Assembly (NCBI RefSeq): GCF_002278135.3
Contig: NZ_CP029425.2
Coordinates: 3,200,001 to 3,264,000 of the forward strand
Reading direction: 5' to 3'
DNA from: Bradyrhizobium ottawaense
GTDB taxonomy: Bacteria; Pseudomonadota; Alphaproteobacteria; Rhizobiales; Xanthobacteraceae
DNA length: 64,000 bases
Shown: piece after piece, positions 15,000 to 23,246 of the stretch
Layout: every line of letters starts with the position of its first letter
Position numbering within the stretch: the first letter of the stretch is position 1
Notes under the pieces: model-generated
What the model was told of the DNA's origin: nothing
What the model saw: only the letters and a program-made list of their open reading frames with translations
Database searches by the model: none
Made by a program: the position numbers and the translations under genes

Positions 15000-16199
15000 A
15001 TGTCGGGGACTGACAAGAGCAAGGCGGGTTTGTCCCTCGACGGTCCCATCGTGATCCTGGTCGAGCCGCAGCTCGGCGAAAACATCGGCATGGCCGCGCG
15101 CGCCATGGGGAATTTTGCCCTGGGCGCCTTGCGCATCGTCAACCCCAGGGACGGTTGGCCCAACATCGCAGCCCAGCGCGCCGCGGCCGGCGCCGACCAC
15201 ATTCTGGAAAAGGTCGAATTGTTCGAGACGGTGGAGCAGGCGGTCGCCGACCTCGACCTGCTGTTCGCTACTACCGCACGTCCCCACGACCAGGCCAAGC
15301 CGGTGGTCGGGCCGGAGGCGGCGGCCAGCGAGATCGCGGGTCACGTCGCGACCGGCGGCAGGTGCGGTATCCTGTTCGGCCGCGAGCGCTGGGGCCTGAC
15401 CAACGAGGAGGTCGGGCTCTCCAACCGCATCATCACCTTCCCGGTCAATCCGGGCTTCGCCTCGCTCAACCTCGCCCAGGCCGTGCTGCTGGTCGGCTAT
15501 GAATGGTTCAAGCGAGCAACGTCCGGCGAACTGCCGCACGCCATGCCGGAGCGCTCCGAGCGCGCCTCGCAGCACCAGATGCAGGCGTTCTTCGACAACC
15601 TCATCCGCGAACTCGACAAGGTGGAATTTTTGCGCCCCGCCGAGAAGCGCGACACCATGCTGGTCAACCTGCGCAACATCTTCAGTCGGATGGAGCCGAC
15701 CAAGCAGGACATGCACACCCTGCACGGCGTGATCATGGCGATCGCCGAGGGACGCAAGGGCCCGGCCAAGGGCGGCGTGCTCGACGGCGAGCAGGCCACG
15801 CGGCTACGCGCGCTGCTCGCCGAGCACGGGCAGGGCGGCGGCGTGCCCGACAGCGGCTCGACCGTGCGCGGCCTCGCCCGCCTGCTTCGCCGCAACCCGA
15901 CCGACGCCGAGCGTCTGCTCTGGCAGGCTTTGACCCGCGACCGTCGCTTCGCCGGCCAGTTCAAGCGCCAGACCCCGGTCGGCCGCCACATCCCGGACTT
16001 CGTCTCGTTCCCGCATCGGATCGCGATCGAGCTGGTGAATCCGGGCGAGGGCGAGGCCATCGCGGCGGACCGTGCGTCAAGGCGTGCGTGGCTGGAGGCG
16101 CGGGACTATCGCGTGCTGGAGATCCGGGCGGCGGATGTAGAGCGCGATCTTGAGGCGGAGCTGGTGCGGCTGCAGGGGATGATGGAGCAGAGCACGTAG
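15000..16199 (+). CDS. trmJ: TrmJ-type tRNA 2'-O-methyltransferase fused to a DUF559 domain
   Basis: The N-terminal SPOUT methyltransferase domain (residues about 14-170) carries the TrmH/TrmJ motifs: NIGMAARAMGNF (28-39), LFGRERWGLTNEE (125-137) and SLNLAQAVLLVGYEWF (155-170). TrmJ methylates position 32 of several tRNAs using SAM. A helical segment follows to about 250. Residues 290-391 match DUF559, a restriction-endonuclease-like (PD-(D/E)XK/Vsr-like) fold, with RRNPTDAERLLWQAL, VGRHIPDFVSF, IAIELV and AWLEARDYRVLEI. The usual E-x-DGxxH segment is degraded here to ELVNPGEGEA, so nuclease activity is doubtful. At 399 aa it is much longer than ordinary TrmJ (about 250 aa). Confidence 0.88.
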   Translation: MSGTDKSKAGLSLDGPIVILVEPQLGENIGMAARAMGNFALGALRIVNPRDGWPNIAAQRAAAGADHILEKVELFETVEQAVADLDLLFATTARPHDQAKPVVGPEAAASEIAGHVATGGRCGILFGRERWGLTNEEVGLSNRIITFPVNPGFASLNLAQAVLLVGYEWFKRATSGELPHAMPERSERASQHQMQAFFDNLIRELDKVEFLRPAEKRDTMLVNLRNIFSRMEPTKQDMHTLHGVIMAIAEGRKGPAKGGVLDGEQATRLRALLAEHGQGGGVPDSGSTVRGLARLLRRNPTDAERLLWQALTRDRRFAGQFKRQTPVGRHIPDFVSFPHRIAIELVNPGEGEAIAADRASRRAWLEARDYRVLEIRAADVERDLEAELVRLQGMMEQST

Positions 16200-16219
16200 C
16201 TGTCGTCGAGCGCCGGTCT

Positions 16220-16351
16220 CGTAGGGTGGGCAAAGCGGCTTGTCCGCCGTAGCTCGAAGAGCGAAGGCGGAAGCTTGCCCACCTATGTCGATCGACGAAG
16301 CTCAGACAGAGGTGGTGGGCACGGCGCTACGCGCCTTTGCCCGCCCTACGA
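16220..16351. repeat. Dispersed intergenic palindrome, GTAGGGTGGGCAAAG family (copy 2)
   Basis: Starts CGTAGGGTGGGCAAAGC and ends CGCCTTTGCCCGCCCTACG. It contains an internal TCGATCGACGAAGCT block and GGTGGGCACGGCGC, both also found in copy 4 near 23160. It occupies most of the 356-bp gap between trmJ and the DUF1254 gene. The rest of that gap (16352-16555) shows nothing besides a likely promoter region. Confidence 0.8.
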
Positions 16352-16555
16352 GTTGGGAGTGCCAAGAGCACACGTCGTCTAGGGAAGGCTAGCGTTGGCG
16401 TAACCACCACTTCTACCGCCAGTTGACGCAGGCGTGGCGGCCACGCCCAGGCGAGCGAACGGCGCTGCGCCCAAGACCATCCAGCCCCATTGATGCAGGT
16501 CAAGGAACATCGAACCCCGCCCGTTACGGTTTTGAGGCAACAGGGAGGGTTCGAT

Positions 16556-17995
16556 ATGTCAATCAGCCGTCGCCAAGCACTTGCCGCCTTCAGCGCCGCT
16601 GTATCGGCGCTCGCGATTTCCCGCACCGCACGTGCCGAGTTTGACGGTCCTGTTGTCAGGGCCCTGGAGGGCGGCGAAGATTTCTGGCTCGCCCAGGATG
16701 CCTATATCTACGGATATCCTCTCGTGACGATGGAGATGACCCGCCGGGTCATGACGAACGTTGCGGCGGTGGAAGGCACACGCGGGCCGATGGGGCAATT
16801 CGTCAAGCTCCGTAAGTACCCTGATGCCACCTTCAAGGATGTCACGGCACCCAATGCCGATACGCTCTACACGACGGCCTGGATCGACGTGGGAGACGAG
16901 CCCTGGGTCCTGAGCATGCCGGACATGAAGGACCGCTACTTCCTGTTTCCGATGCTGGACGGCTGGACCAATGTCTTCCAGGTGCCTGGCAAGCGCACCA
17001 CCGGCACCAAGGCGCAGACCTATGCGATCACCGGCCCGGGCTGGAAGGGAACGCTTCCCGCCGGCGTCAAGGAATACAAATCCCCCACGTGCATGGTGTG
17101 GATCTTGGGCCGCATCTACTGCACCGGTACGCCGGAGGACTACGCGGCCGTGCACGCCGCGCAGGACCAGTTCAAGCTCGTGCCGCTCAGCGCATACGAC
17201 AAGTCCTTTACGCCCCCGGCAGGCAAGGTCGATGCGTCGATCGACATGAAGACGGCGGTGCGCGAGCAGGTCAACCGCCTGGACGCCGCGGCCTATTTCA
17301 CCCTTCTCGCGCAATTGATGAAGCGCAATCCGCCGGCCGCCGTCGACGCAGCTGAGGTCGCCAAATTCGCGAAGATCGGTCTTGTCCCCGGCAAGGATTT
17401 TGACGCGAGCAAATTCGATGCTGCCTTCGCCAAGCGCGTCCCGCAGGTGGCATTCGACCGCATCATGCTCCAGTTCAAGGTCAACAAGGCGATCAAGAAC
17501 ATCAACGGCTGGGCCTTCGACAGCGAAGCCGGTATCTACGGCACCAATTATCTCAACCGTGCGCTTGTCACGGCCATCGGCCTTGGCGCCAACCGGATCC
17601 AGGATGCGTGCTATCCGACATCCCAGAAGGACGCCGACGGGAAAGAGTACGTCGGCAGCAACAAATACGTGATGCGTTTCCCGAAGGGGCAGCTTCCTCC
17701 GGTCGGAGGCTTCTGGTCGATCACGATGTATGACGAGAACTACTTCTTCGTCGCCAATCCGATCAACCGCCAGTCGATCAGCGCCCGCCAGAATCTCAAA
17801 GCCAATCCGGACGGTTCGGTCGATCTCTACATCCAGAAGGACAGTCCCGGCCCCGACAAGGAGAGCAATTGGCTTCCCGCGCCGGCGGGCAAGTTCGTCC
17901 TGATGTTGCGGATGTACTGGCCGAACGAGAAGTCACCCTCGATCGTCAACGGGACCTGGAAGCCGCCTCCCGTCCGGCAAGTGACGAGCAGCTAG
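16556..17995 (+). CDS. Exported DUF1254/DUF1214 protein
   Basis: A 479-aa protein with a Tat-like signal peptide: SRRQALAAF near the N-terminus, a hydrophobic stretch, then cleavage around ARAEF. The N-terminal DUF1254 domain has QDAYIYGYPLVTMEMTRRV and APNADTLYTTAWIDVGDEPWVL. The C-terminal DUF1214 domain has GFWSITMYDENYFFVANPINR and NWLPAPAGKFVLMLRMYWP. These domains occur together in secreted proteins of unknown biochemical function. ATG 16556 has GGGAGGG seven bases upstream. It is followed 44 bp later by the DUF2721 gene on the same strand. Confidence 0.88.
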   Translation: MSISRRQALAAFSAAVSALAISRTARAEFDGPVVRALEGGEDFWLAQDAYIYGYPLVTMEMTRRVMTNVAAVEGTRGPMGQFVKLRKYPDATFKDVTAPNADTLYTTAWIDVGDEPWVLSMPDMKDRYFLFPMLDGWTNVFQVPGKRTTGTKAQTYAITGPGWKGTLPAGVKEYKSPTCMVWILGRIYCTGTPEDYAAVHAAQDQFKLVPLSAYDKSFTPPAGKVDASIDMKTAVREQVNRLDAAAYFTLLAQLMKRNPPAAVDAAEVAKFAKIGLVPGKDFDASKFDAAFAKRVPQVAFDRIMLQFKVNKAIKNINGWAFDSEAGIYGTNYLNRALVTAIGLGANRIQDACYPTSQKDADGKEYVGSNKYVMRFPKGQLPPVGGFWSITMYDENYFFVANPINRQSISARQNLKANPDGSVDLYIQKDSPGPDKESNWLPAPAGKFVLMLRMYWPNEKSPSIVNGTWKPPPVRQVTSS

Positions 17996-18039
17996 GGAGA
18001 TATCCTGCTCAGCCGGTGAACGATGGCGCGGGAGGCGAG

Positions 18040-18477
18040 ATGCTGTTTCCGGATACCCCGTGGGTCGAGCAATTGTCGCAGGTGATCGTTCAAGTCACCG
18101 CTCCTTCCTTCGTTCTCGGAGCGGTTGCCGGGTTTGTCTCGCTGCTGATCGCCCGCATGAACCGGGTCAGCGACCGGATTCAAGCGCTCAATGCTGTCCT
18201 GGATGGTGACGGCGCCAGGTTGAGGCTCAACAAGGATCTGCCTCAGCTGCGGCGTCGTGCCGAATTGCTGAACCGGGCTATCCTGTTCTCCGGAACAAGC
18301 GCGATCCTGACATGCCTACTCGTGATCGTGGCGTTCATCAGCGCATACTATCAACTGCGACACGAATACGGTGTCGCGGTGCTTTTCGTCATTGCTCTCG
18401 GGTTTTTCACCCTGGCGCTGATAAATCTCGTCCGCGAGATCAGGGTTTCCGTGCACGAGTACGATCTGGGGAACTAG
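18040..18477 (+). CDS. DUF2721 membrane protein
   Basis: A 145-aa integral membrane protein with three hydrophobic segments (about residues 20-38, 82-104 and 110-130) and a basic loop (NKDLPQLRRRAELLNRA) between the first two. The pattern LIARMNRVSDRIQALN after the first helix is typical of DUF2721, whose function is unknown. ATG 18040 follows GGGAGGCGAG. It probably forms a two-gene unit with the DUF1254 gene. Confidence 0.8.
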   Translation: MLFPDTPWVEQLSQVIVQVTAPSFVLGAVAGFVSLLIARMNRVSDRIQALNAVLDGDGARLRLNKDLPQLRRRAELLNRAILFSGTSAILTCLLVIVAFISAYYQLRHEYGVAVLFVIALGFFTLALINLVREIRVSVHEYDLGN

Positions 18478-18519
18478 TGCCGCGGAAACCGCCGCCTGCG
18501 CATGTCCGTCGGCGGCGAA

Positions 18520-19272
18520 TTACCCGCGCCCGAGCTGCACGTCGCGCTCCACCGCAATCCATGTCGTCCGGGCCAACGCCAGCAATCTGCCGGCTTCATC
18601 ATGAAGCGCGGCGTCGGCCGTGCGCTTGCGGCCGTCGCGGCCGGTGGGCCAGGCCGTGACGATGCAGAGCTCGCCGGGGCGGGGGCGCGCTTCGATGCGG
18701 GCTGACATCCGTCCGAGCAGGAGCGGGGTCTTCTCGAAGCTGCCGCTCTGCTGATCGTAATTGCAGGCAAAGCCGGTGGGGCAGTCGAGCGCGGACCAGA
18801 GGAATTCGGGCGCGATGAGGCCATCCCCGGCCGTGAGATTTGGATCGGGTGCCCAGCTCGCGGCGAGAACGGGAGTTTGTGCTTGACGGCGGAGCGGGCC
18901 GGCGAAGATGCGCAGGCCGTCGCCCTTCGCCCTTGCGGGACCGCAGACGAAACAGTGTGGCAGCGGATGTTCGTGCGGCCTGGACAGCGCATGCAATTCG
19001 GCCGCACGTGCTTCCAGCAAGTCAGCTGTCTCGATCTGCGCAAGCTCGACGCTCACGGCGCGGGCGGTGGCGACGGCTTTGCCGCCATCGCGAAGCTCCC
19101 ATGTGCCGTCGTCCGTCGCGATGGCATCGAGCGGCGAGTCCAGCGGGGGCGGCGCGCGCAGCGTCACCTCTGCAGCCCCGGGAATGTGACGGGCGAGCCG
19201 GCCGCAGACATAGCCGCCGTTGCCGGAGTTCGGAGGACCGCAATAGCGCTTGTCGATGATGATCGAAGCCAT
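18520..19272 (-). CDS. Hotdog-like hypothetical protein
   Basis: A 250-aa soluble protein starting MASIIIDKRYCGPPNSGNGGY. The motifs NGGYVCGRLARHI and GLIAPEFLWSALDCPTGFAC, each half of a tandem layout, suggest a double-hotdog thioesterase-like fold, but I see no clear catalytic residues. The central LPHCFVCGPARAKGDGL with its CxxC pair is conserved in such proteins and could bind metal. It lies 8 bp after the quinone oxidoreductase and is the third gene of a minus-strand operon. Confidence 0.55.
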   Translation of the reverse strand: MASIIIDKRYCGPPNSGNGGYVCGRLARHIPGAAEVTLRAPPPLDSPLDAIATDDGTWELRDGGKAVATARAVSVELAQIETADLLEARAAELHALSRPHEHPLPHCFVCGPARAKGDGLRIFAGPLRRQAQTPVLAASWAPDPNLTAGDGLIAPEFLWSALDCPTGFACNYDQQSGSFEKTPLLLGRMSARIEARPRPGELCIVTAWPTGRDGRKRTADAALHDEAGRLLALARTTWIAVERDVQLGRG

Positions 19273-19280
19273 GGCGCACT

Positions 19281-20258
19281 CTATCTGATTTTGAGCACAA
19301 TTCGTCCCTGAACTGTCCGGTTGGCCACGGCGCGCATGGCGTCGCCGGCCTCCTCCAAAGGGAGGACGCGGTCGATATGCGGGCGGATTTGTCCTTCGGC
19401 CAGCAATCGCATCAGCGTGGCGTTCATGCGCGCTGCCTCGTTGGAGAATTTCTCCGCCCAGGCGCCGGCAAAGACGCCGATGATGGAATAGTTCTTCAGC
19501 AGCGGCAGGTTCATCGGGATGGAGGGAATCTCGCCGCCGGTGAAGCCGATCGGCATCAGCCGTCCGCCCCATTTCATCAGCCGGGCCATCTGCTCGAAAA
19601 TCCCACCGCCGACATTGTCGAAGCCGACATCGATGCCGTCTCCTGACGTGATCGACTTGATCCGGTCGCGCAGATCCTCGCTGCGATAGTTGATGACCTC
19701 GCTGGCGCCGTAGCTGTGGACCAGCGCCGCCTTGTCGTCAGAGCCGACGCCGGCGACGATGCGCAGGCCGAAATGCCGGCCGAGGTCGACGGCGGCCAGT
19801 CCAACCCCGCCGGCAGCGCCGGTGACGAACAGCGTTTCGCCGCGCTCGGCTCGTGCCCGTTCGACCAGCGCATAATAGGCCGTGCCGTAATTGTGCAGGA
19901 TGGTTGCCGCCGCTTCGAACGCGACGCCGTCCGGCAAGCGAACGCTCTTCGATTCCTTGGCAATCATTCGTTCGGCGTAGCCGCCAGTCCAGCTGCTGCA
20001 TGCCACGCGATCGCCGGGCGCGAACCTTGTCACCTTGCCGCCGACCGCGACGACGGTTCCGGATGCTTCCGTGCCGGGCACGAAGGGCGTCTGCGGCCGC
20101 ATCTGGTAGAGGCCCGAGACCAGCAACTGGTCCATGAAGCTGACGGAGGCCGCGTGGACGTCGATGAGGATCTCATCGCCGGCAGGCTTGGGCGCATCGA
20201 TCTCGCCGAGGCGCAAATCGCCGGGACCAGTGAACGAATGGCACAGAATGGCTTTCAT
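19281..20258 (-). CDS. Quinone oxidoreductase-like MDR protein
   Basis: Medium-chain dehydrogenase/reductase of the NADPH:quinone oxidoreductase class; 325 aa. The catalytic GroES-like N-terminal domain contains PFVPGTEASGTVVAVG. The Rossmann domain has ETLFVTGAAGGVGLAAVDLGRHFG, the nucleotide-binding motif AxxGGVG. No zinc-ligand cysteines are evident, consistent with the zinc-free QOR branch. It overlaps the upstream membrane methyltransferase by 4 bp (ATGA), so the two are translationally coupled. Confidence 0.85.
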   Translation of the reverse strand: MKAILCHSFTGPGDLRLGEIDAPKPAGDEILIDVHAASVSFMDQLLVSGLYQMRPQTPFVPGTEASGTVVAVGGKVTRFAPGDRVACSSWTGGYAERMIAKESKSVRLPDGVAFEAAATILHNYGTAYYALVERARAERGETLFVTGAAGGVGLAAVDLGRHFGLRIVAGVGSDDKAALVHSYGASEVINYRSEDLRDRIKSITSGDGIDVGFDNVGGGIFEQMARLMKWGGRLMPIGFTGGEIPSIPMNLPLLKNYSIIGVFAGAWAEKFSNEAARMNATLMRLLAEGQIRPHIDRVLPLEEAGDAMRAVANRTVQGRIVLKIR

Positions 20259-21037
20259 CGGGGCACTCCGATGCTCCGGGCCACGTCATGGTCTTTCGTC
20301 CGGGTCCGCGCGAAAAGGCGCGGCACCAGCATCGGAACGCGGCGGCGATATTGCCGGTAGGTTTCCCCGAACTCCGCGATCAGATCGCGCTCTTCGAACT
20401 GCAGCGCGGCCAGGATATAGGCGGTGTTCGCGAGCGCGAACAGCAGATGGCCGGCGGTCATCTCGGGCGTGGCCCAGAATGCGAGGAGGAAGCCGAGCAT
20501 GATCGGATGCCGCACGATCTTGTAGAGCAGCGGCGCCTTGAAGGAGTGATCCTCCGGCTCGGTCCCGCGCAGCGCCGAGAAGGCCTGGCGCAGGCCGAAC
20601 AGGTCGAAATGATCGATCATGTGGGTCGAGGCGAATGCGATCAGCCAGCCGAGCCAATGGACGCCGGTCAGTAGCCACGCCACGATTCCGCTGGTCTGCC
20701 AAACCGGTATCGGGATCGGACGCCACTGCCAGAACAGCAGGAGGAGGATGAGGCTGGAGAGCAGCACGTAGGTGCTGCGCTCGCAGGCCACGGGAAGAAC
20801 TTTGGTCCACCAGCGTTTGAAAGCCGGGCGCGCCATGACGCTGTGCTGGATCGCAAACAGGCTCATCAGCAGCAGGTTGACGAGGATGGCCTCGGTCAGG
20901 CTGCCGACGTCGGTCCCCTGATCGATCGACTTCGGTACGACATAATTGCCGACGAAACCGAGTGCATAGAGGAAGGACACCGTGAATACGGCATAGCTCA
21001 CGATTGCGTAGAGCAGGATTGCGAGGCGTGAGAACAT
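20255..21037 (-). CDS. MddA/NnrU-like membrane methyltransferase
   Basis: A 260-aa protein with about five to six transmembrane helices, starting MFSRLAILLYAIVSYAVFTVSFLYA. Motifs NYVVPKSID, FAIQHSVMARPAFKRWW and LYKIVRHPIMLGFLLAFWATPEMTAGHLLFA belong to the NnrU/isoprenylcysteine-methyltransferase-like superfamily. This includes MddA, which methylates methanethiol to dimethyl sulfide and has homologues in Bradyrhizobium. The RHPIM and EERDL (near 217) motifs probably form the SAM/substrate site. ATG 21037 has AGGA upstream. It is the first gene of the operon with the oxidoreductase and hotdog genes. Confidence 0.75.
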   Translation of the reverse strand: MFSRLAILLYAIVSYAVFTVSFLYALGFVGNYVVPKSIDQGTDVGSLTEAILVNLLLMSLFAIQHSVMARPAFKRWWTKVLPVACERSTYVLLSSLILLLLFWQWRPIPIPVWQTSGIVAWLLTGVHWLGWLIAFASTHMIDHFDLFGLRQAFSALRGTEPEDHSFKAPLLYKIVRHPIMLGFLLAFWATPEMTAGHLLFALANTAYILAALQFEERDLIAEFGETYRQYRRRVPMLVPRLFARTRTKDHDVARSIGVPR

Positions 21038-21178
21038 GGTTTTTTCCTATTGTGCCTGATCCAGCGGTGCCGCATGCAGAGCTCGAGGCGGTCGCTGGCG
21101 AGCCGGCTCGAAATGGCTACCGCGGCGCCGTCCCCTGTGCGTCCCCTGGGGGCGTCCCGAGGGGGAGAGAGGATTTCC

Positions 21179-22732
21179 ATGACGGCTTTCTCGCTGGAGA
21201 CATTCGGGTTCCCGGAGGTCCATGCTGACGGCCGTCCGATCAAGTTGAACCTGCGCAAGGGTCTTGCGCTGCTCGTCTATTTGGCGGAGGCCAAGGCGGC
21301 GGTCGCGCGCGACGTCGTTGCCACGCTGCTCTGGCCTGAGACCGATCGCGAGACGGGCCTTGCGCGGCTGCGGCGGCTGCTTCATCGCGTCGAGCTCGCG
21401 CTCGGTCAGCCGGTATTCGAGACCGACCGCACCAGCGTGCGGTGGTCTCCGGCGACCGTGCTGAAGGCCGATGCGCATTCATTCGAGAGCGCCTGCGACC
21501 GCGGCGACTTTGAAGCGGCCTGCCGGATCTATCGCGGCGACTTCCTTGCGGGCTTCGCTCTCGACGATTGCCCTGAATTCGACGATTGGGCGTTCTTTCG
21601 CCGGGAGGCGCTGAGGGGACGGCTCATGCATGCGCTCGAGCGTCTCGTGCAGGACAAGAATGCCGCCGGCGACCATTTTGCCGCGGCCGCGCATGCGGGA
21701 CGCCTGGCTGAACTCGATCCGCTCAGCGAGGTCTATGGCCGGCATCTGATCCGCAGCCTGTTGCTGGCCGGCGACCGCAGCGCGGCCGAGCGTCAGCATG
21801 CTGCCCTGACACAGCGGCTGCGGGACGAACTCGGGGTTGCGCCGGAAGCCGAGACCGAGGCGCTGATGAGTCCCGCAACGGCGCTGCACACTGTTCCAAC
21901 CACGCGCTATGTGAAGGGTGCCGGCGTGCATCTGGCGTATCAAACCTATGGCAGCGGTCCGCTCGATATCCTGGTGATGCCCGGCTTCGTGTCGCATGTG
22001 GAGCGGGCCTGGGAGAGCCCTGCAAGCCGGACGTTCCTGGCGTCGTTGATGAAGCTTGGACGGCTGATCGTGTTCGACCGTCGCGGGATCGGGCTGTCCG
22101 ACCGGGTCGGATCGGCCCCCGGCATCGACGTCACCGCGGAGGATATCGGCACCGTGCTGCGGGCGGTGGATTCCCGCCGCGTCGTGCTGTTCGGCGCCTC
22201 CGAATGCGGGCCGGCCTGCGTCAAATTTGCGGTCGACGAACCGCGCCGCGTGGCCGGGCTCATCCTGTTCGGCGCACTGGCCAAGGGATGTTGGGCGGAG
22301 GACTATCCGTACGCGTTGCGCGCCAGCCAGTATGACGCCTGGAGCAGGCAGCTCGTCGCACAATGGGGCGGCCCGGTCGGGATCGAGACCTTTGCGCCGA
22401 GTCTGGCCGGTGATCCCCAGGCATGCGCCTGGTGGGCCGGGTTATTGCGCGCGGCGTCCAGTCCCGGCGGTATCTCGGCCGTGCTCGAGGCCTTTCGCGA
22501 CGCCGACGTCCGGCATCTCCTGGCGCAGATCGCGGTGCCGACGCTGGTGCTGCACCGGCGCGGCGACCAGGCGGTGCGGATCGCGGCCGGCCGCGATATC
22601 GCGAGCCGGATCAGCGGTGCGGAGTTCGTCGAGCTCGACGGCGACGATCATTGGTTCTTCGCGGGTGATCAGCAGCCGGTGCTGGCTGCCATCAAGCGAT
22701 TCACGGATGCGCTGCCGCTTCGGAGGGCGTAA
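21179..22732 (+). CDS. BTAD domain-alpha/beta-hydrolase fusion regulator
   Basis: A 517-aa fusion. Residues 1-95 resemble the winged-helix/OmpR-like part of SARP-type regulators (FGFPEVHADGRPIKLNLRKGLALLVYLAE). Residues about 96-225 are the BTAD helical repeat (DFLAGFALDDCPEFDDWAFFRREAL, AELDPLSEVYGRHLIRSLLLAGDR). Residues 243-515 are an alpha/beta-hydrolase with HLAYQTYGSGPLDILVMPGF and FDRRGIGLSDR. The likely triad is S341 (GASECGP), D463 and H491 (DDHWFF). The nucleophile elbow is GASEC rather than the canonical GxSxG. ATG 21179 follows GAGAGG. It is divergent from the MddA-like operon, which it may control. Confidence 0.8.
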   Translation: MTAFSLETFGFPEVHADGRPIKLNLRKGLALLVYLAEAKAAVARDVVATLLWPETDRETGLARLRRLLHRVELALGQPVFETDRTSVRWSPATVLKADAHSFESACDRGDFEAACRIYRGDFLAGFALDDCPEFDDWAFFRREALRGRLMHALERLVQDKNAAGDHFAAAAHAGRLAELDPLSEVYGRHLIRSLLLAGDRSAAERQHAALTQRLRDELGVAPEAETEALMSPATALHTVPTTRYVKGAGVHLAYQTYGSGPLDILVMPGFVSHVERAWESPASRTFLASLMKLGRLIVFDRRGIGLSDRVGSAPGIDVTAEDIGTVLRAVDSRRVVLFGASECGPACVKFAVDEPRRVAGLILFGALAKGCWAEDYPYALRASQYDAWSRQLVAQWGGPVGIETFAPSLAGDPQACAWWAGLLRAASSPGGISAVLEAFRDADVRHLLAQIAVPTLVLHRRGDQAVRIAAGRDIASRISGAEFVELDGDDHWFFAGDQQPVLAAIKRFTDALPLRRA

Positions 22733-22764
22733 CCCACCACTTCCATTGCTCGCTGTTTCGATTT

Positions 22765-22797
22765 GGTGGATTACGCTTTGCTAATCCACCCTACGAG
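22765..22797. repeat. Dispersed palindrome fragment (copy 3)
   Basis: GGTGGATTA-CGCTTTGC-TAATCCACC forms a perfect 9-bp stem and is followed by CTACGAG, the same outer end as the GTAGGGTGGGC family. It directly follows the fusion regulator and may act as a transcription terminator. Confidence 0.6.
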
Positions 22798-22804
22798 CTC
22801 CGCC

Positions 22805-23060
22805 TCAGGCCGCGCTTGGGAGAGGGGTTTTCGGGCTCTGCTGGAGCTGGCGCAACGCCGCGAGGTTGGACTCGACCGACGCCAGGCAGCAACGCGATTT
22901 GCCGCCCGACTTCGCCTGGTAGAGCGCGGCATCGGCGACCGCCGCAATTCGGCGACGTCGGCGCCATGATCCGGTGACAGCGCGATGCCGACGCTGGCGC
23001 CGATGCAGGCGTGCATTTCGCCGCTGAGCTCATAGGACAATGCGACCTCGCTGCAGGAAG
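22805..23060 (-). pseudogene. Remnant of a GGDEF (diguanylate cyclase) domain
   Basis: Reading the minus strand from about 23060 gives SYELSGEMHACIGASVGIALSPDHGADVAEL, the C-terminal half of a GGDEF domain. Around 22950 the frame breaks. In the next frame it continues DAALYQAKSGGKSRCC and ends at the TGA at 22807-22805. The GGDEF signature itself and everything N-terminal are missing. The remnant therefore has a 5' truncation and a frameshift, and cannot make c-di-GMP. It sits between two palindromic repeats, which suggests recombination there. The rest of 22733-23246 holds only repeats. Confidence 0.75.
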
Positions 23061-23123
23061 ATGCGGTTTGGTGCAGGTGTGGCGGTGGAGCGTGGGACCT
23101 AAGGCTGCGTCGAATGCAGGCTT

Positions 23124-23220
23124 CGAAGGGTGGGCAAAGCAAAGCGTGCCCACCATCTCGATCGACGAAGCTGAACGAGTTTGGTGGGCACGGCGCTTTG
23201 CGCCCTTGTCCACCTTACGA
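23124..23220. repeat. Dispersed intergenic palindrome, GTAGGGTGGGCAAAG family (copy 4)
   Basis: Begins CGAAGGGTGGGCAAAGC and ends TTGTCCACCTTACGA. It shares the internal TCGATCGACGAAGCT and GGTGGGCACGGCGC segments with copy 2. It lies between the GGDEF remnant and the TetR gene. Confidence 0.75.
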
Positions 23221-23246
23221 GATCTACGACACGGGGTGGGAGGCGA

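Noticed and set aside
21050..21178. An upstream start for the BTAD fusion protein at 21050
   Set aside because: The added residues are not conserved-looking, and ATG 21179 has a good ribosome-binding site.
16220..23220. Spaced palindromes considered as a CRISPR array
   Set aside because: The copies are far apart, variable and without regular spacers. They are dispersed intergenic palindromes.
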